64,000 nt of DNA. It comes from CALDTK01 sp045110575 (lineage in GTDB: Bacteria > Bacteroidota > Bacteroidia > Chitinophagales > Saprospiraceae). A program made the translations under genes and the position numbers. How positions within the stretch are numbered: the first letter of the stretch is position 1; the number at the start of each line of letters is the position of its first letter. Location: assembly GCA_045110575.1 (NCBI GenBank), contig JBGCGF010000056.1, positions 1-64,000 of the forward strand. The letters run 5' to 3'. Below, piece by piece: positions 17,896 to 26,634 of this stretch. The notes below the pieces were generated by a model. The model did not search any database and was not told the origin of the DNA. It was given only the letters and a program-made list of their open reading frames with translations.

Positions 17896-20358
17896 ATGTC
17901 TCATTTCCCCCAAGTGATGCTACTCGCAGCAGTTCTACTGTTTTGCGGAAGCACAGTCCAAGCACAAGATCCACTTAGCTATCAGGTGCCACCCGATGAT
18001 ATCCTCAAGCTGGCAGACGCCAAACTGGCGCCGAGTGTATTGATCGACAACGCCAATGAATGGATGATTCTGCGCGAACGAAGCGCCTACGTCTCCATCG
18101 CAGATCTCGCCCGAAAGGAATTGAGACTCGCGGGCTTGCGCATCGATCCGAAGACTGACATCGGTTCTCGTACGCGCTACTACTCTGGACTTACCATCAA
18201 GTCCCTTGAAAATCCTACGGGTGAACCTCGTATAGTTTCTGGGCTTCCGCCAAAACCCAAATTGGCCAACTTCAGCTGGTCTCCTGATGATACGCATGTG
18301 GCGATGACGCACACCACAACTGATGGCGTAGAGCTTTGGATATTGAATGTAGCCGCTGCAAAAGCGACACGCATTCATGCCGGTCCGCTCAATGCAAACC
18401 TACGCGACGTCCATAACTGGATCGATAACGAGACCCTATTGGTCAAAGCCGTTTCAAGCATACGCGAACCGCTCATCGTTCGTGCAGATGCCGTTCCTGC
18501 AGGTCCAACCATCTCTTCTAACGATGGCGCAAAGGCTCAAAACAGAACCTACCAAGACCTTCTTCAAAACCCGTACGACGAACACGACTTCTCACAGCTT
18601 GCGCGCGCAGAGCTGGTAACGGTTTCGCTTTCAGGTATAACCAAACCTTGGCGTGCAGACGGTATGTACCGTAACGTCGATGTTTCACCGAATGGCGACT
18701 ACATCATGGTGAGCGAGATCAGCAAGCCGTTTTCGTACATCGTTCCATACTACCGTTTCCCGACGAGCTACACGATCTACGACAAGGCAGGTAAGCTCGT
18801 TTCTACCATTGCCGAAATCGGCTTGATCGAAGAATTACCGAAAGGCTTCATGTCCGAACGAACCGGTCGCCGTGATTTTGAATGGCGTGCCGATCGACCA
18901 CACACCCTCGTCTACGCGGAAGTGCTCGATGGTGGAGATCCTGCGAATAAGGTTGAATTCAGAGACGAGGTCTTTCAACTCGACGCGCCTTTCACAGGGG
19001 CTGGAAAATCAATGCTCAAAACACAGCAACGTTTTCGAGGAATTGAATGGGGCAATGACGGTATAGCGGTGGCCTACGACCTTTGGTGGCCAACTCGAAA
19101 CATGAAGGTCTACTCTTTTAACCCGAGTGATGCATCTGCTAAGCCGATCGTACTCTTCGACCGCAACTACCAAGACAGGTATTCTGATCCTGGAGATCCT
19201 GTCACAACCGTCGGCAAGTATGGTCGTGATGTGCTTGCCCTAGAAAGCGAGAGTGCGTTCATGCTTGGCGATGGATACACCCCTTCCGGGCAATTCCCTT
19301 TTTTAACGACCATCAATCTGAAGACTGGTTCAACCGACACTATCTATAAGTCGGCTTACACAGACAAAGTAGAGTCATTGTATCGCTACAATCCGGAGAC
19401 GCAGCAAATGCTAATGCGCTTGGAGTCGCCGTCGGTATACCCGAACTTCTACTTCCGTAGTACCGCGGGCATGGCTTCGGGCGATGCAGCGCTTACACAG
19501 CTTACGACGTTCGTCAATCCGTTCGAATCTATTGCAAACGCACACAAGGAGGTCATCACGTACAAGCGCGACGACGGTCTAGAATTAACGGGTACACTCT
19601 ACTTGCCACCGAACTATGACAAGGCCTCTGGTGAGAAGCTGCCGATGATCATGTGGGCATACCCAAGAGAGTACAAAGACAAAGCAAGTGCGAGTCAGAA
19701 TACCAGCAACCCGAACGAGTTCACGTACCCGTACTGGGGATCAGCGTTGTATTGGATTACACGCGGCTATGCAGTGCTCGATGATGCAGCATTCCCGATT
19801 GTTGGTGAAGGTGATGATCAGCCGAACGATTCGTTTCGCGAGCAGCTCGTTGCCAATGGCAAAGCAGGTATCGACGCCGTAGATGCATTGGGATATATCG
19901 ACCGTGATCGCGTTGCAGTAGGTGGACACAGTTATGGCGCCTTCATGGTGGCCAACCTCTTGGCTCACTCCGATCTCTTCGCCGCAGGCATTGCACGCTC
20001 TGGTGCATACAACCGGACGCTGACACCTTTCGGGTTCCAAAGTGAGGAGCGCAACTACTGGGAAGCTCCAGAAGTCTACTACAACATGAGTCCGTTTATG
20101 CACGCCGACAAAGTCAATGAGCCACTGCTCATGATCCACGGTGCGGCTGACAATAACTCTGGTACGTATCCAATGCAGTCTGAGCGCTATTTCAATGCAC
20201 TCAAAGGTTTGGGAGCGACAGTTCGCCTTGTGATGTTCCCGCACGAAAGCCATGGCTACCGCAGTCGCGAGACCATCATGCACCTCTTGTGGGAGCAAGA
20301 CCAGTGGCTAGAAAAGTGGGTAAAGAACAAGCCCAAAAAGGATGAGAAGAAGCCGTAA
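17896..20358 (+). CDS. S9 family serine peptidase (prolyl oligopeptidase / glutamyl endopeptidase-like), secreted
   Basis: Exported peptidase. An N-terminal beta-propeller (about 60-560, with FSWSPDDTHVAMT-like blades) precedes an alpha/beta-hydrolase domain. The catalytic triad is visible, numbered from the start at 17896: Ser679 in GGHSYGAFM, Asp752 in HGAADNNSG and His786 in HESHGYRS. An upstream TTG at 17842 would add 18 residues, but the ATG at 17896 gives a clean signal peptide (residues 1-24, ending VQAQ). The sequence around RREYKDKASASQN and the propeller length resemble the plant and bacterial glutamyl endopeptidase (GEP) group. Ends in a Lys-rich tail. An exact 14-mer lies at 18243-18256. 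Confidence 0.9.
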   Translation: MSHFPQVMLLAAVLLFCGSTVQAQDPLSYQVPPDDILKLADAKLAPSVLIDNANEWMILRERSAYVSIADLARKELRLAGLRIDPKTDIGSRTRYYSGLTIKSLENPTGEPRIVSGLPPKPKLANFSWSPDDTHVAMTHTTTDGVELWILNVAAAKATRIHAGPLNANLRDVHNWIDNETLLVKAVSSIREPLIVRADAVPAGPTISSNDGAKAQNRTYQDLLQNPYDEHDFSQLARAELVTVSLSGITKPWRADGMYRNVDVSPNGDYIMVSEISKPFSYIVPYYRFPTSYTIYDKAGKLVSTIAEIGLIEELPKGFMSERTGRRDFEWRADRPHTLVYAEVLDGGDPANKVEFRDEVFQLDAPFTGAGKSMLKTQQRFRGIEWGNDGIAVAYDLWWPTRNMKVYSFNPSDASAKPIVLFDRNYQDRYSDPGDPVTTVGKYGRDVLALESESAFMLGDGYTPSGQFPFLTTINLKTGSTDTIYKSAYTDKVESLYRYNPETQQMLMRLESPSVYPNFYFRSTAGMASGDAALTQLTTFVNPFESIANAHKEVITYKRDDGLELTGTLYLPPNYDKASGEKLPMIMWAYPREYKDKASASQNTSNPNEFTYPYWGSALYWITRGYAVLDDAAFPIVGEGDDQPNDSFREQLVANGKAGIDAVDALGYIDRDRVAVGGHSYGAFMVANLLAHSDLFAAGIARSGAYNRTLTPFGFQSEERNYWEAPEVYYNMSPFMHADKVNEPLLMIHGAADNNSGTYPMQSERYFNALKGLGATVRLVMFPHESHGYRSRETIMHLLWEQDQWLEKWVKNKPKKDEKKP
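18243..18256 (-). repeat. 14-mer motif copy (GCTTCCGCCAAAAC)
   Basis: Exact copy in the S9 peptidase gene, read as LPPKP. Confidence 0.9.
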
Positions 20359-20447
20359 GTAGCTTGAAGCATGTCCTAGCAGCGAACCGTCAAGTCGAAA
20401 AAAAAAAGCCTTGCGAACCGTCTTCCCTTGATCTAAAAAAGCACGGC

Positions 20448-20535
20448 GAACCGTCAGATCATATGAATCCATCAATGTGATGGAGAGACTTAAGGAATAC
20501 TAACTAAGTCCTATGTCGTACAGATCTGACGGTTC
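20448..20535. terminator. Long inverted repeat between convergent genes
   Basis: GAACCGTCAGATC (20448-20460) and GATCTGACGGTTC (20523-20535) are a perfect 13-bp inverted repeat with a 62-base loop, between the ends of the S9 peptidase and the minus-strand lipoprotein. Two further direct copies of GCGAACCGTC lie at about 20381 and 20413. No T-run follows, so terminator function is tentative. It may be a dispersed repeat. Confidence 0.5.
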
Positions 20536-20549
20536 AGGCGCTGGGGCTG

Positions 20550-21293
20550 CTACAACTCAACTTTGCGTGCGCCACTTACCGGCTCACTGAACGCTGCGGA
20601 TACTATCGCTGGTCCGCTGCCACTATTGAGCAGGTAGATCACCTCGTATGGACGAATGTAAACGGTCTCGCCTCCATTTCCGAGTCCGAATCCTTGGGTT
20701 TGCTCCTTGGTATCACGATTGCGAATGCTGACCTTGATCGAACCACCCATTGTTTTTAAGTCTACCGAATACTTCGCGCTCGTTCCTTCTCCCAAGATAA
20801 AGGCTTCTCCTTTACCGATGGTCGCTGTCGCTCGGTTCTGTGCAGGTGTTGCGTTTGCATCGACGGTGTACTCAGAAGGTGCAGACTTGGCATTCGTTGG
20901 TTTGGTCTCGGTTGGCGCAGCAGCGGTTTCCTCCTCTAAGCCTCCACCTTCGTAGCTCATACCCTTAACGGTCTTACTCATTTTAACATTGACTTGCGCT
21001 TCGGTAGAGCTTGCGTTCTCCATTGCAACCAGCTGATCAGCAGCTACGGAAAGGGACTCTTTTTGTTTTGGCGAAAGCTGAATGGTCGTGATGACGGAAG
21101 CATCTTCCTTGCTTCGTAGTTGTACGGTGACGACTTGGTCGCCCTTGTTTTCGAGTTTCGCCTTGTACCCATAGTCTGAAAACTCTCCAAGAATGAACGT
21201 CTGCTTTGATGGGATGCTAACGCCGGCTGAAGACTGGCAGCTTACAGAGAGTGCGGTAAAAAGGAAGATGAAGATGAAAAACTGAATACGCAT
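20550..21293 (-). CDS. Small lipoprotein of unknown function
   Basis: From the ATG at 21291-21293 the product is 247 residues. It starts with a lipoprotein signal (hydrophobic residues 3-17, lipobox SVSC at about 16-19); a frame extension to 21377 adds 28 polar residues and is unlikely. The body has two similar beta-rich halves, each with FILGE..S/GxY/AKxxL(K) (TFILGEFSDYGYKAKLENKG and AFILGEGTSAKYSVDLKTMG), suggesting an internal duplication of a beta-sandwich-like unit. I do not recognise a family. It is on the same strand as, and just downstream of, the membrane AraC regulator. Carries an exact 14-mer (21065-21078). Confidence 0.7.
   Translation of the reverse strand: MRIQFFIFIFLFTALSVSCQSSAGVSIPSKQTFILGEFSDYGYKAKLENKGDQVVTVQLRSKEDASVITTIQLSPKQKESLSVAADQLVAMENASSTEAQVNVKMSKTVKGMSYEGGGLEEETAAAPTETKPTNAKSAPSEYTVDANATPAQNRATATIGKGEAFILGEGTSAKYSVDLKTMGGSIKVSIRNRDTKEQTQGFGLGNGGETVYIRPYEVIYLLNSGSGPAIVSAAFSEPVSGARKVEL
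21065..21078 (+). repeat. 14-mer motif copy (GTTTTGGCGAAAGC)
   Basis: Exact copy in the lipoprotein gene (minus strand), read as LSPKQ. Confidence 0.9.
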
Positions 21294-21397
21294 GATGCTT
21301 GGTTTTGGACCTGATCCAGTAGCGAAGTGTTCGCTAGCCGTATCGGGTATTGGTGAGGTGCAAATGTGTAGTCTCATTTCACCTCACCCGCGCCACA

Positions 21398-22618
21398 TCA
21401 GGGTTTGGGACGTGCCAGATCATCATTTGAAGCTAGTTCTTTCACCGCTTGCCCTGGTGAATAGCCGTATTGCTTGCGGAAAGCCCGGTTGAACGTTGAC
21501 TTTGAGTTAAAGCCACTATCAAGCGCCAAACTGAGCAGCGTATGCTGTTGGTGTTCGCCGTTTTGGAGCCGAGCCATAAATGCATCGCAGCGACGGGCGT
21601 TGATCAGGTCGTTAAAATTCATCTCGTAGTGCGCATTGATCACTTTGCTCATCACGGATGTATTCACTCCGATGCGGTCGGCGAGATCGGCAAGCTTCAA
21701 ATCCGGCTCCAAGTAGTCTTGGTGTGTAGCGAGCTGCTTTTCCAATTTCGAGACCCAGCGATCAAGGTCAGCCGGAGGCTCCTCTCTTTCTGAAGATTCG
21801 GGTTTTGGCTCAAAGCGCAGTTGCCTCGTCTGTCTTGCATCGAGACGATAAAACTGAATCGCGGCGGCATACATCAGAATAGAGATAGCGAAATAGCGTG
21901 GCCAAACATCACTGTAAGAATTTATCCCACTCAACACCGCAAACAGCTCACTGAAAAAGGCTAAGCCGATGCCGATGAGAAAAATGTAGAGCAAAATTCG
22001 CAAGCCTTGCAAGAAGTACTCGGTTCCATTTGCGAACTGGTTGGCTACATACGTTCGATACTTGCGATACTCTTTGAGTGTAAACACCAAGTAGACGGGT
22101 AATTGGATTCTCGCGAATACATCTTCAAAGGAATCGAGTATATCCATTACTGAATTGGTGTGCTTAAATTCCATTGCAGGCCCTCTGCTTCCGCCAAAAC
22201 CTTCAAAGACATTCCCACCCAATAGGGCGTGAATGATGAAATCATAGAGGGTAAAAGCGATGGGTAAGATCGTAAAGGCGACCGCTGGCAGCAAGTGGAG
22301 CCAATACTTTCGTTCCCATCGAAAATCTGTGTTGGTGAGTGCTCTAAAGTAGAGCCAGATGAGCGGGCCTAATGCCGCGAGATGATCCCACTCGATATAA
22401 AACATGATCGTTGAACGCCAATCTTGGTCATCGTACCAGCCGGCAAAACCGAGCATCCACTGCGCGGCATACAGTCCGCCTACGAGTAAGATTAGTGAGG
22501 CAAATAGGTCGTGCAATCGTTCCTCTCTGCGCCGACGAACCCCGAGGATGATCGAGAAAACCAGTGCCTGCATGCAACCAATCAGCAAGAGGCTAGAGTA
22601 TGAATTGAAATTGAACAT
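21398..22618 (-). CDS. Membrane-embedded AraC-family transcriptional regulator
   Basis: 406 residues. The first about 230 contain seven hydrophobic segments (starting YSSLLLIGCMQALVFSIILG), the layout of Bacteroidota 7TM-type sensor AraC proteins. The C-terminal about 100 residues are an AraC/XylS DNA-binding domain: first helix-turn-helix LKLADLADRIGVNTSVMSKVINAHY, second LLSLALDSGFNSKSTFNRAFRKQYGYSPGQ, which is the family signature. It probably senses a membrane or extracellular signal directly and regulates nearby promoters; the lipoprotein gene downstream is one candidate. Contains an exact 14-mer (22187-22200). Confidence 0.9.
   Translation of the reverse strand: MFNFNSYSSLLLIGCMQALVFSIILGVRRRREERLHDLFASLILLVGGLYAAQWMLGFAGWYDDQDWRSTIMFYIEWDHLAALGPLIWLYFRALTNTDFRWERKYWLHLLPAVAFTILPIAFTLYDFIIHALLGGNVFEGFGGSRGPAMEFKHTNSVMDILDSFEDVFARIQLPVYLVFTLKEYRKYRTYVANQFANGTEYFLQGLRILLYIFLIGIGLAFFSELFAVLSGINSYSDVWPRYFAISILMYAAAIQFYRLDARQTRQLRFEPKPESSEREEPPADLDRWVSKLEKQLATHQDYLEPDLKLADLADRIGVNTSVMSKVINAHYEMNFNDLINARRCDAFMARLQNGEHQQHTLLSLALDSGFNSKSTFNRAFRKQYGYSPGQAVKELASNDDLARPKP
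22187..22200 (-). repeat. 14-mer motif copy (GCTTCCGCCAAAAC)
   Basis: Exact copy in the AraC-type gene, which on its minus coding strand reads GFGGS. Confidence 0.9.
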
Positions 22619-22635
22619 GCGGAGACGAAGTAACT

Positions 22636-22829
22636 AGAGCGTGTCTAAGAAATCCTAATTCGACTAAAAATTGGATAATTCCGAGCATTTTTTCGTTAAA
22701 AATGCTCGAATTAGCCAGCTTTTACTCCAGAGCGGGGGCCCTTCACCCCATTCTGTCGTGGCGCTTTTCGCCTAACTACACTCAAATCTCTCTCAATTTC
22801 GCCAGAATCTGAATTCTTAGACACGCTCT
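22636..22829. mobile_element. MITE-like element with 16-bp terminal inverted repeats
   Basis: AGAGCGTGTCTAAGAA (22636-22651) and its exact reverse complement (22814-22829) bound a 194-bp non-coding segment. Inside is a strong hairpin (CGAGCATTTTT/AAAAATGCTCG, 22682-22708). Related internal sequence occurs at about 17723-17795. Small size, perfect ends and lack of coding capacity fit a non-autonomous transposable element. No clear target duplication could be identified. It lies between the divergent AraC-type gene and the DUF1801 gene, so it forms part of both upstream regions. Confidence 0.7.
22682..22708. other. Strong hairpin within the MITE-like element
   Basis: An 11-bp perfect stem, CGAGCATTTTT paired with AAAAATGCTCG around TCGTT. 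It resembles an intrinsic terminator, but it sits between divergent genes, so it is better read as an element-internal structure. Confidence 0.6.
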
Positions 22830-22847
22830 TTGTTTTATCTTCCTCGC

Positions 22848-23285
22848 GTGTCACATTCAATCAAGCTAACTACAGACCCGCGCGTTACTGCCAAATTCGA
22901 GAGCTACCCTCCTAACGTGAGGAAGCGGATGAATCATCTTCGGGACCTCATTTTAGCTTCCGCCAAAACCGCCGGCATCGAAGATTTGGAAGAAACCTTA
23001 AAGTGGGGCGAACCCAGCTATCTCGCTAAAAAGGGAAGTACGCTTCGCATGGATTGGAAACCTAAGAAGCCCGATCAGTATGCGATGTACTTCAAGTGTA
23101 CGAGCAAGTTGGTATTGACTTTTCGAGAAGTGTTCGGAGACTTTTTCACCTACGAGAAAAACCGTGCGATACTGGTCTCCTTTGAAGAGGAAGTGCCTGA
23201 GAAAGAACTTAGCGCTTGCATTACTGCTGCGTTGACGTATCATAACGTGAAGCAATTGCCAAGGTTGGGGATTGAAATTGACTGA
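22848..23285 (+). CDS. DUF1801 (YdhG-like) domain protein
   Basis: 145 residues from the GTG at 22848; the frame extends to a TTG at 22830, inside the end of the MITE-like element. It matches the DUF1801/YdhG fold: FESYPPNVRKRMNHLRDLIL, then LKWGEPSYLAKKGSTLRM and MYFKCTSKLVLTFREVF, the conserved core of this small cytoplasmic family, which resembles frataxin-like iron-chaperone folds but whose function is unsettled. It stands alone. The MITE-like element reaches to within about 20 bases of the preferred start, so it may supply or disturb the promoter. An exact 14-mer lies at 22956-22969. Confidence 0.83.
   Translation: MSHSIKLTTDPRVTAKFESYPPNVRKRMNHLRDLILASAKTAGIEDLEETLKWGEPSYLAKKGSTLRMDWKPKKPDQYAMYFKCTSKLVLTFREVFGDFFTYEKNRAILVSFEEEVPEKELSACITAALTYHNVKQLPRLGIEID
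22956..22969 (-). repeat. 14-mer motif copy (GCTTCCGCCAAAAC)
   Basis: Exact copy in the DUF1801 gene, read as ASAKT. Confidence 0.9.
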
Positions 23286-23377
23286 CACCTCCAGACTTTT
23301 ACAACACTCTACTTCTACTGAGTCGGAACAACCTATTTCACCGCTTAAGCGAGGAAATGAAAGCTGTACCCAAGCGT

Positions 23378-23385
23378 TACATTTG
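23378..23385 (+). promoter_or_regulatory. Candidate Bacteroidota -7 element (TACATTTG)
   Basis: A perfect match to the phylum's TAnnTTTG -7 consensus, five bases before the amidohydrolase ATG. No convincing -33 TTTG is seen, and the implied transcript start would be at or near the start codon, so this is only a candidate. Confidence 0.25.
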
Positions 23386-23389
23386 AAGT

Positions 23390-25087
23390 ATGACGTTGAA
23401 ATCTATGGTAGCCTACTCGCTTTTCTTTTTACTGCTTTCAGCCTTTTCTTGCAGCATCGACGACCAGGTTGACACGCCTGTACCCAATGCCGAGGGCCAG
23501 CTATATACCAACGCACGCATCTACACCGTAAATGATGCAATGCCCTGGGCAGAAGCCATGTATGTGGTTCAAGGAGAGATCGTGGCTATTGGAACGGAGA
23601 CGGAGGTTTTGGCGGAAGCTGAAGAAACCACACCTCGAACAGACCTCGGCGGGCGGATGGTAATGCCAGGCATCCATGACGTACACCTGCATCCACTAGA
23701 AGCGGCTTCCGATAACTTTCAATTCATCCTTAATACGGCGGAACAAGACCCAGAAGGCTACTCCACAGACATTGCAAAAGCGATCGTGGACAACCCAAGT
23801 GCACCTTGGATTTTGGGTTGGGGATCAGACATCTACACCTTACTAGACGCCCAACGCGAACCGATCGAAATTTTGAATGAGCTATCCGCCGATCGACCGA
23901 TCGCCGTGATGGAGCAAACGTCTCATTCTGTTTGGGTCAATTCTAAAGCACTAGAGCTCGCTAACATTAACGCAACAACGCCTAACCCACCAGGAGGCGT
24001 GATCATGAAGGATCAAAATGGAAATCCGAACGGCCTTTTGATTGACAATGCAGGTAATCTCATTATTGATCTCGCTATCGCCTCCATTCCAAACGGGAAG
24101 CAGAATGACTACGAAGGACTCATCAATTTCGCTTTACCTGAATTAGCGAAGAACGGGATCACCTCCATCTGTGACGCACGTACGTACTGGAAGCGAAACC
24201 ACCACCTCACGTGGCAGCGCGCGGCTAGCGAAGACAAGCTTACCGTTCGGGCAAACCTTGGTCTGTGGCTCTACCCTACTGAAGATGATGCTACTCAAAT
24301 TCAGAAGATCAAAGACCTCTATGCGCTTGATCGAACCAGTCTTTTAAAAATTAACCAGGTCAAACTCTATGCTGATGGCATCGTAGTGAATACAACGTCT
24401 GCGATGGATCGAGACTTTCTGGTCGACCTGTTCGATTTGCCCACGAACGATGGGCTCAATTATGTGACGGAATCTCGACTAGGTCAGTACATCGCCGCCT
24501 TAGATCCTCTGGGTGTTGACTTTCACATACATGCGATTGGAAACCGAGGTGTCCATGAAGCACTCAATGCCATCGAACAAAATGCGGCACCAAGTGCGCG
24601 TCATCGAATAACGCACGTAGAGTATGTCAATCCGAGCGATTATGCACGCTTCGCTAACCTTAACGTGGTTGCGGATGCGCAAGTGGCTGGTGACTTTACC
24701 CAGCCTGATCAGTGGCATGAGAACGACGAATTGGTGGATCCTGAGCTGAATGAAAACTTGGTTCCGATCAAAAGCTTGAAAGCTGCCGGCGCGCGAATAA
24801 CATTGAGTAGTGATTGGGACGTTAGTGCGCTCAATCCCTTTGTTGGTCTCCAACATGCGGTAACTCGGACCCCGCAAAACCTATCACTTGAGCAAGCGAT
24901 ACAAGCATACACGATTGATCCGGCCTATGTGATGCGACAAGAGAGCATTGTTGGTTCACTTGAGAAAGGGAAGGAAGCAGATTTCATTGTGCTTTCGCAA
25001 AACCTGTTTGAGGTAGACGCGAGTCGCATCAACGCAACCGAAGTCCTCGAGACGTATTTAGCCGGAGAACGGGTGTTTAAGAAGTAG
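23390..25087 (+). CDS. YtcJ-like amidohydrolase lipoprotein
   Basis: 565 residues. Lipoprotein signal at residues 1-22 (hydrophobic VAYSLFFLLLSAF, then SC), so exported and lipid-anchored. The body is an amidohydrolase family 3 (YtcJ-like) TIM barrel with the metal site HDVHLHP (HxH) near residue 90, LKINQVKLYADGIV (the Lys ligand region), later FHIHAIGNRGVHEAL and RITHVEYV (His ligands) and the terminal LSSDWDVSALNPF with the catalytic Asp. Substrates in this family include N-substituted formamides and other amides and cannot be predicted here. An exact 14-mer at 23606-23619 encodes VLAEA in the N-terminal beta-sandwich part. Confidence 0.9.
   Translation: MTLKSMVAYSLFFLLLSAFSCSIDDQVDTPVPNAEGQLYTNARIYTVNDAMPWAEAMYVVQGEIVAIGTETEVLAEAEETTPRTDLGGRMVMPGIHDVHLHPLEAASDNFQFILNTAEQDPEGYSTDIAKAIVDNPSAPWILGWGSDIYTLLDAQREPIEILNELSADRPIAVMEQTSHSVWVNSKALELANINATTPNPPGGVIMKDQNGNPNGLLIDNAGNLIIDLAIASIPNGKQNDYEGLINFALPELAKNGITSICDARTYWKRNHHLTWQRAASEDKLTVRANLGLWLYPTEDDATQIQKIKDLYALDRTSLLKINQVKLYADGIVVNTTSAMDRDFLVDLFDLPTNDGLNYVTESRLGQYIAALDPLGVDFHIHAIGNRGVHEALNAIEQNAAPSARHRITHVEYVNPSDYARFANLNVVADAQVAGDFTQPDQWHENDELVDPELNENLVPIKSLKAAGARITLSSDWDVSALNPFVGLQHAVTRTPQNLSLEQAIQAYTIDPAYVMRQESIVGSLEKGKEADFIVLSQNLFEVDASRINATEVLETYLAGERVFKK
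23606..23619 (+). repeat. 14-mer motif copy (GTTTTGGCGGAAGC)
   Basis: Exact copy in the amidohydrolase gene, read as VLAEA. Confidence 0.9.
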
Positions 25088-25268
25088 CGCTATGAAAACT
25101 GGGGAAGTTCTACTTCGTTAGCGGTTGAGACGATCTCCGTAAACGCTACTTAATGCATAGGATAGAGAGCTAACTGGCTACAATTTTACAGCATAATACG
25201 TAGGTCTTTTAGAAATATACGGGCAGCTCCAAAGGTCATTACCTTCGTAACACGAATTTGATCGACTA

Positions 25269-25832
25269 ATGCACAGACAGAAAAGTTGGTCAGATCAACG
25301 ATTTATCGATGCGCTCTCTTTGGGAGGGCAACCGAAGGAAGACGCTGTAGCACAAGCTATTAAGCAGTTCATCCACTATCTACCGACGGTAGCCAAGAAG
25401 ACAGGGCTCACGAAAGAAGAAGCCCTTGATCCGTATACAGACGCGATCGTTAAGCTCTCAGACCAAGTAACAGAAGGCCAATATCGAGGAGAGAGCAGCC
25501 TAGGTACCTATTTCTATCGAATTTTCTATTTTAAGAGCGTCGACCTTTTTAGAAAAAAAACGACTAACCGAGTAGACTACAACGAGAGTTTGCCTGCGGC
25601 AGCTGATACCGGACCTCTCGCAAATGAACGTATTGAACAGTCAGAGGAGATGGCACAGCTCAATAAAAAGATGGATAAACTAGGGAACCCTTGCAAAAAA
25701 ATACTCCTTGACTGGGGCTTCTGGGGCTATAGTATGACAGAAATAGCCGAGAGAAATGGGCTCCAAAGCAGTTCTCAGGCAAAGGATAAAAAGTACAAAT
25801 GTCTTAAGGCGCTTAGAGTATTGCTGGCTTAA
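25269..25832 (+). CDS. RNA polymerase sigma factor (ECF-like) of a TPR-CHAT locus
   Basis: 187 residues. A region 2-like segment (ESSLGTYFYRIFYFKSVDLFRKK) and a region 4 helix-turn-helix (CKKILLDWGFWGYSMTEIAERNGLQSSSQAKDKKYKCLKALR) identify a sigma-70-family protein. The insertion between regions and the CKKIL..WGYSMTEIA form are seen in sigma factors that sit beside TPR/CHAT proteins in Bacteroidota. It is followed on the same strand by a membrane TPR protein (39-base gap) and a TPR-CHAT protein (31-base gap), so the three probably form one transcription unit. Confidence 0.88.
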   Translation: MHRQKSWSDQRFIDALSLGGQPKEDAVAQAIKQFIHYLPTVAKKTGLTKEEALDPYTDAIVKLSDQVTEGQYRGESSLGTYFYRIFYFKSVDLFRKKTTNRVDYNESLPAAADTGPLANERIEQSEEMAQLNKKMDKLGNPCKKILLDWGFWGYSMTEIAERNGLQSSSQAKDKKYKCLKALRVLLA

Positions 25833-25871
25833 AAGCCTACTTAAGAGCGATAACAATCGAATCTTAATAGT

Positions 25872-26603
25872 ATGAAATCAGATTTAGATAGGCAACAATT
25901 TATAGACGAATACCGAGCTGGAGAAGTATCGCTTTCGGATTTTGAGAAGGAGCTTTCTTCAAATATGGAATTGAAGAATGAACTTGACCTCTACCAAAGG
26001 GATCTCACGGCCATTCGTTCTGCCGTGAGCAGTCAACTAAAAACGAGTACGACAGAAGCGCTTGCTGCATATGATAAGCGGCCAACGAGACTTACTGTTT
26101 TTAGAAGGGCCATGTCAATAGCGGCCGTATTCATGCTGGTTGTGGGATCTTTGTATGTCTTCAACAGTGCTCCGTCAGAAACAGGTAGTGAGCTTTTCGC
26201 TGCAAATTTCGACCTGCCTGCACCAGCAGCCGAACGAACCGTTACTGAACAATCCACGAGTTGGAATGAGGCAATGACTGCATATGCCAATCAAGACTTC
26301 GAGACAACGATTGAAATCCTATCTCCGTTAGTAAGCCACGATACGTTTCAGTTTGCCGATAGAGGAAACCTCTATCTGGGACTCTGCTTGCTAATGACCG
26401 ATCAAGATGCAAAGGCTATTGATGCCCTAGGTGCCATTGATCCTGAGAGCTCCTATCAAAAGGATGCTGAATGGTATCAGGCTTTAGCCCATTTAAAATC
26501 AGAAGATTTTGAAAAAGCAACCGCTGCTCTCCAAAGCATCGCTGCTCAGCCAAGACATTTCAAGCACGAGGATGCGATTAAGCTGCTGGAGCGCATTGAG
26601 TAG
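25872..26603 (+). CDS. Single-pass membrane TPR protein, putative partner of the sigma factor
   Basis: 243 residues. N-terminal cytoplasmic part (1-75), including FIDEYRAGEVSLSDFEKELSSN, which resembles the anti-sigma-like beginning of Bacteroidota regulators (a short acidic helix before the membrane). One transmembrane helix (about 78-98, AMSIAAVFMLVVGSLYVF). C-terminal TPR-like repeats (about 130-240, with YANQDFETTIEILSPLV and YLGLCLLMTDQDAKAIDAL). Placed between the sigma gene and the TPR-CHAT gene it could relay a signal or hold the sigma factor; this is inference from order and topology, since it has no recognisable FecR or zinc anti-sigma domain. Confidence 0.7.
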   Translation: MKSDLDRQQFIDEYRAGEVSLSDFEKELSSNMELKNELDLYQRDLTAIRSAVSSQLKTSTTEALAAYDKRPTRLTVFRRAMSIAAVFMLVVGSLYVFNSAPSETGSELFAANFDLPAPAAERTVTEQSTSWNEAMTAYANQDFETTIEILSPLVSHDTFQFADRGNLYLGLCLLMTDQDAKAIDALGAIDPESSYQKDAEWYQALAHLKSEDFEKATAALQSIAAQPRHFKHEDAIKLLERIE

Positions 26604-26634
26604 CCACACGGATTCGACCAACCAATAAAATTAA

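Noticed and set aside
19741..20298. 185-codon minus-strand frame opposite the S9 peptidase
   Set aside because: It overlaps the catalytic domain of a clearly real gene and shows no domain of its own.
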